Position numbers and translations under genes: made by a program. 64,000 nt of DNA from an uncultured Leptolyngbyaceae cyanobacterium (lineage in GTDB: Bacteria > Cyanobacteriota > Cyanobacteriia > Leptolyngbyales > Leptolyngbyaceae). Location: the NCBI GenBank assembly GCA_938023035.1, contig CALIDI010000018.1:124001-188000 (forward strand), in the 5' to 3' direction. Position 1 is the stretch's first letter, and the number at the start of each line of letters is the position of its first letter. The notes under the pieces were generated by a model. That model did no database searches. It was not told where the DNA came from and saw only the letters and a list, made by a program, of their open reading frames with translations. This document shows, piece after piece, positions 61,485-64,000 of this stretch.

Positions 61485-62903
61485 ATGGCTACTGCAACGA
61501 TCAATCCTGCTCAACGAGTTGCCTGGCTTGCAATTTTGCAAGCTTTAGCCGTGCTGTGGCTATCGCTTTATCAGGCTCATCGGCTGTTTACAGGCTACGT
61601 CCATCGCTCTGCTCCGGTGAGCTTCTGGCAAAATCTCCAAGATTTACTCGATAGCGGTGGGTTATCTGAGCAGGGGTGGGGATGGCAACTCATTGGGGTA
61701 ATCAGCCGCCTGGGTTACCAGGGCCTAGACGTATTTGTTTTGCTCTACGGGTTTCGTCTGGCGCTTTCACTCCAAGGACGCCCCCTGCACCTGGGGAAAT
61801 TTTTAGGCTGGGCGGTAGGCCAGTTGCTGCTACCCTACTGGATTGTGGCATTGCTGGCTTATCCGACGCTCTGGGCGATCGCCCAGGCGACTGACAGCTA
61901 TACGCCCAATGCCTGGTATAGTTTTGCTGGCCTTACCTTTCCCCTGTTATTTGATTACAGCGGGCGCATCCTAGAGCGCACCAATCCGACTTGGTGGCTG
62001 GTGCCCCTGTTACTCCAGTTGACGTTACTGTTTCCCTTGCTGTGGCACCTCTTACAGCGCTGGGGGGTGAGAAACCTAGTGTGGGTCAGCACCCTCCTAA
62101 CCTTGCTTTACCGCAGTCTGGCGGTGGGGGCTGGGGGGGCGCACCCGCCCTATGTTTTGCTGGATACCGGGGGGGGCTGGCAACCCTTTGCCTCGGCTCT
62201 GGCATGCCTGAGCACGTTTGTGATGGGGATGGGAGCTGCTGCGGCTTATCAGGCCGGGCGTGGCGTGGTTTTCTGGCGGTGGCCCCGGTGCCTGGGAATG
62301 GGATTGGGGCTGTATGGCTTGGGTTTTCTAGCACAGTTTGATCGCTGGGGTTGGGTAGTTGCCGACTTGCTCTTGCCTCTGGGTTTAGGTCTGGTTGGAA
62401 TGGTCGGATTGCGTCTACTGACGGAGCCAAGCTGGTTACAAGCATGGTTAACCTGGCTCGGAAAGCACAGCTATAGCTATTACCTGCTCCATTACTTTGT
62501 GATTGATCGCACGATCAAACTGGTGATTCGGAATGATGTCAAACTTTATACCCTACTGCTACCTGTGATGGTGTTGGGCACCTTTGTTTTGGCGATGCTC
62601 GTAGAGGCCATGGTGCCCTTTTGGCGAAAGCTTGGGCGCGGCATTTGGCGCGACTTAGACTTTGTTTTGCGGCGATCGCCCCAGCTACCTCCGCGCCACT
62701 GGCGGCCTCAAGTGGGCGAGGTTGTGAGCTATCAGGATCGCCCTGATTGGCGTGTTGTTAAGCGCGAGCCATTGCTAGATGAACAGGAAATCTGGCTTTG
62801 CCAGGTTACCGATGGGCAGCGATCGCTGTGGGTTGCAGAAACCGAGTTAGAACCTTCCGAAACACCACCGGATCAAGAAGAAGCTACCTATCGGAGGATC
62901 TAG
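61485..62903 (+). CDS. acyltransferase 3-like integral membrane protein
   Basis: A 472-residue protein with about ten hydrophobic helices (residues 10-400) of the OafA/acyltransferase 3 kind: LQALAVLWLSLYQAHRLF, the GYQGLDVFVLLYGFRLALSL helix (the family's V-D-x-F-F-x-L-S-G-F region, altered), WWLVPLLLQLTLLFPLLW and KHSYSYYLLHYFVIDR. A soluble C-terminal tail of about 70 residues (RPQVGEVVSYQDRPDWRVVKREPLLDEQEIWLCQVTDGQRSLWVAE) looks like a small beta-rich domain. It would O-acylate a surface glycan. The catalytic histidine is in the first helix (QAHRLF). It precedes a glycosyltransferase, consistent with exopolysaccharide synthesis. Confidence 0.75.
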   Translation: MATATINPAQRVAWLAILQALAVLWLSLYQAHRLFTGYVHRSAPVSFWQNLQDLLDSGGLSEQGWGWQLIGVISRLGYQGLDVFVLLYGFRLALSLQGRPLHLGKFLGWAVGQLLLPYWIVALLAYPTLWAIAQATDSYTPNAWYSFAGLTFPLLFDYSGRILERTNPTWWLVPLLLQLTLLFPLLWHLLQRWGVRNLVWVSTLLTLLYRSLAVGAGGAHPPYVLLDTGGGWQPFASALACLSTFVMGMGAAAAYQAGRGVVFWRWPRCLGMGLGLYGLGFLAQFDRWGWVVADLLLPLGLGLVGMVGLRLLTEPSWLQAWLTWLGKHSYSYYLLHYFVIDRTIKLVIRNDVKLYTLLLPVMVLGTFVLAMLVEAMVPFWRKLGRGIWRDLDFVLRRSPQLPPRHWRPQVGEVVSYQDRPDWRVVKREPLLDEQEIWLCQVTDGQRSLWVAETELEPSETPPDQEEATYRRI

Positions 62904-62992
62904 CCTGACCCCGGTTTAGCCCCCTAAACGTGCTCAATTGTTTGGATTGACTAGAAATGAACCCCCTAACCCATGGCTAAAGGAGAACCCCT

Positions 62993-64000
62993 GTGAGGAA
63001 GTGGACGGACGATATTACAAAACTCATCTTTGCCCATGTCGTCTTGATTGGTGTACCAACCTTGTTTTATTACTGCCTCCGGATCGGAGGCATTTCATTG
63101 CTCAATCTACACCTGGCGATCGCCGCCTTTTTTTTGGTCAGTTCGCTCATTATCATGACCGAATGCACCGTTGCTTTCATGCGGCGGTTTGCCACTGTTG
63201 AGCAACCCCGCCCACGCAACGCCTTAGACCGATGGTTGCGCTGGGTCAAGCAAGCCTTGGGTCTTAGTGGTCAGCAATTGCCTCTCAGCCCTCATCCGGT
63301 ACCTCGTTGTACTGTGCTGGTGGCAGCTTACCTACCCAATGAGCAGGATATTATCCTCGAAACGATTCATCATATTTTGGCAACTGTGCGCCGCCCCAAA
63401 GCAGGCTTAGAGATTATTCTGGCCTACAATACCCCGGTTCACTTACCCGTTGAAGAAGATTTGCGCCTGCTTGCGATCGCCCACCCAGAACTGCGCCTAC
63501 TGCGCGTTGAAGGCAGCCGCTCGAAGGCTGAAAATCTGAATGCAGCCATGGAGCTAATTACAGGAGAAATTACCTGCATTCTGGATGCAGATCATCACCC
63601 CCCTGCTGATTGTTTTGAGCGGGCCTGGCGCTGGCTGGAGCAACACTACGACGTCGTGCAAGGGCGAAACGTGATTCGCAATCATGCCGATAATCTCTTT
63701 ACCCAAAATATCGCGGTGGAATTTGAAATGGTTTACGGCGTAGCTCATCCCGCCAAATCCTATCTAATGGACTCGACAATTTTTGGTGGCTCTAATGGCT
63801 ACTGGCGCAGCGACGTGCTGAAGCGCATTCGGTTTAACCCAGCCATGCTAACAGAGGATATTGATGCCTCAATGCGAACTTTGCTGAGTGGATACCGAAT
63901 CATTCATGATCGCAGCATCATTACCACGGAACTGGCCCCGGCTGATTTTCATGCCTTTTGGTTTCAGCGAAAACGCTGGTCTCACGGTTGGCTAGAGGTG
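62993..64000 (+). CDS. family 2 glycosyltransferase, membrane-bound (truncated by window end)
   Basis: First 336 residues of a processive-type GT2 enzyme, open to the window edge. It starts at GTG 62993 with AAAGGAGAA nine bases upstream. Two hydrophobic segments (about 10-35 and 38-58) precede the catalytic domain. Motifs: VLVAAYLPNEQDIILET, the UDP-sugar/metal DAD in CILDADHHPP, the TEDIDASM acceptor Asp motif and QRKRWSHGW (QxxRW), which together indicate cellulose-synthase-like processive transfer. It follows the acyltransferase by 90 bases on the same strand. The product (cellulose-like, chitin-like or other) cannot be decided from this part. Confidence 0.9.
   Translation, partial: MRKWTDDITKLIFAHVVLIGVPTLFYYCLRIGGISLLNLHLAIAAFFLVSSLIIMTECTVAFMRRFATVEQPRPRNALDRWLRWVKQALGLSGQQLPLSPHPVPRCTVLVAAYLPNEQDIILETIHHILATVRRPKAGLEIILAYNTPVHLPVEEDLRLLAIAHPELRLLRVEGSRSKAENLNAAMELITGEITCILDADHHPPADCFERAWRWLEQHYDVVQGRNVIRNHADNLFTQNIAVEFEMVYGVAHPAKSYLMDSTIFGGSNGYWRSDVLKRIRFNPAMLTEDIDASMRTLLSGYRIIHDRSIITTELAPADFHAFWFQRKRWSHGWLEV

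Overview
The window reads as a chromosomal segment of a filamentous or Leptolyngbya-like beta-cyanobacterium. The evidence is the many GCGATCGC (HIP1) octamers, a beta-carboxysome locus (ccmK2-K1-L-M-N-O), a divergent CO2-uptake NDH-1 operon (ndhF4-ndhD4-cupB), a cyanobacterial-type Hfq, carotenoid isomerase CrtH, a cyclophilin-38-like lumenal protein and a TamB-type envelope protein. No rRNA, CRISPR array, prophage or intact insertion sequence was seen. One tRNA gene (tRNA-Gly GCC) is present.

Layout. 1-5.3 kb: biotin synthesis (bioD), a low-molecular-weight tyrosine phosphatase, YbaB, and the murC-murB cell-wall pair. 5.3-6.7 kb: a repeat-rich spacer ending in a truncated EAL-domain remnant. 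6.8-13.4 kb: a membrane adenylate cyclase, hfq divergent from pdxH, a candidate small RNA with a strong terminator, cobO, a DUF2288 gene, a perfect 41-bp palindrome, and a cysteine desulfurase. 13.7-20.1 kb: a coiled-coil membrane protein, a ligase-associated-type DEXH helicase, an orphan DNA methyltransferase, two small membrane proteins and upp. 20.1-27.2 kb: a MITE-like element, crtH, phased 11-bp repeats, a small Mo-nitrogenase-C-terminal-like protein, a TPR protein, an AhpD-like/PdeM pair and tRNA-Gly. 27.5-33.8 kb: tamB, clpS and a DUF2103 gene. 33.9-44.4 kb: the inorganic-carbon locus. 44.4-50.5 kb: purE, rpsU, the rpsP-KH pair, an M1 aminopeptidase and a cyclophilin. 50.6-64 kb: a 5-oxoprolinase, a decayed ABC ATPase, a TonB-like protein, a heptose-7-phosphate kinase, a GH13 amylase, a second TPR protein, an acyltransferase and a glycosyltransferase cut by the window end.

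The most coherent functional block is the carbon-concentrating region. ndhF4-ndhD4-cupB encodes the constitutive CO2-to-bicarbonate converting NDH-1MS' module. It is transcribed away from ccmK2-K1-L-M-N-O, which encodes the carboxysome shell and Rubisco-organising scaffold. The 740-bp divergent region between them holds a compact candidate structured RNA. CcmM keeps the three zinc histidines of a gamma-carbonic anhydrase but lacks the activating cysteine pair, and only its first two SSUL repeats carry cysteines.

Intergenic space is unusually rich in dispersed repeats. I distinguish family A (about 170-200 bp, three long and two partial copies), family B (about 115 bp, four copies) and family C (about 130 bp, two copies), plus one MITE-like insertion with terminal inverted repeats and 11-bp direct repeats. 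All comparisons were made by eye, so percentages and covariation remain untested.
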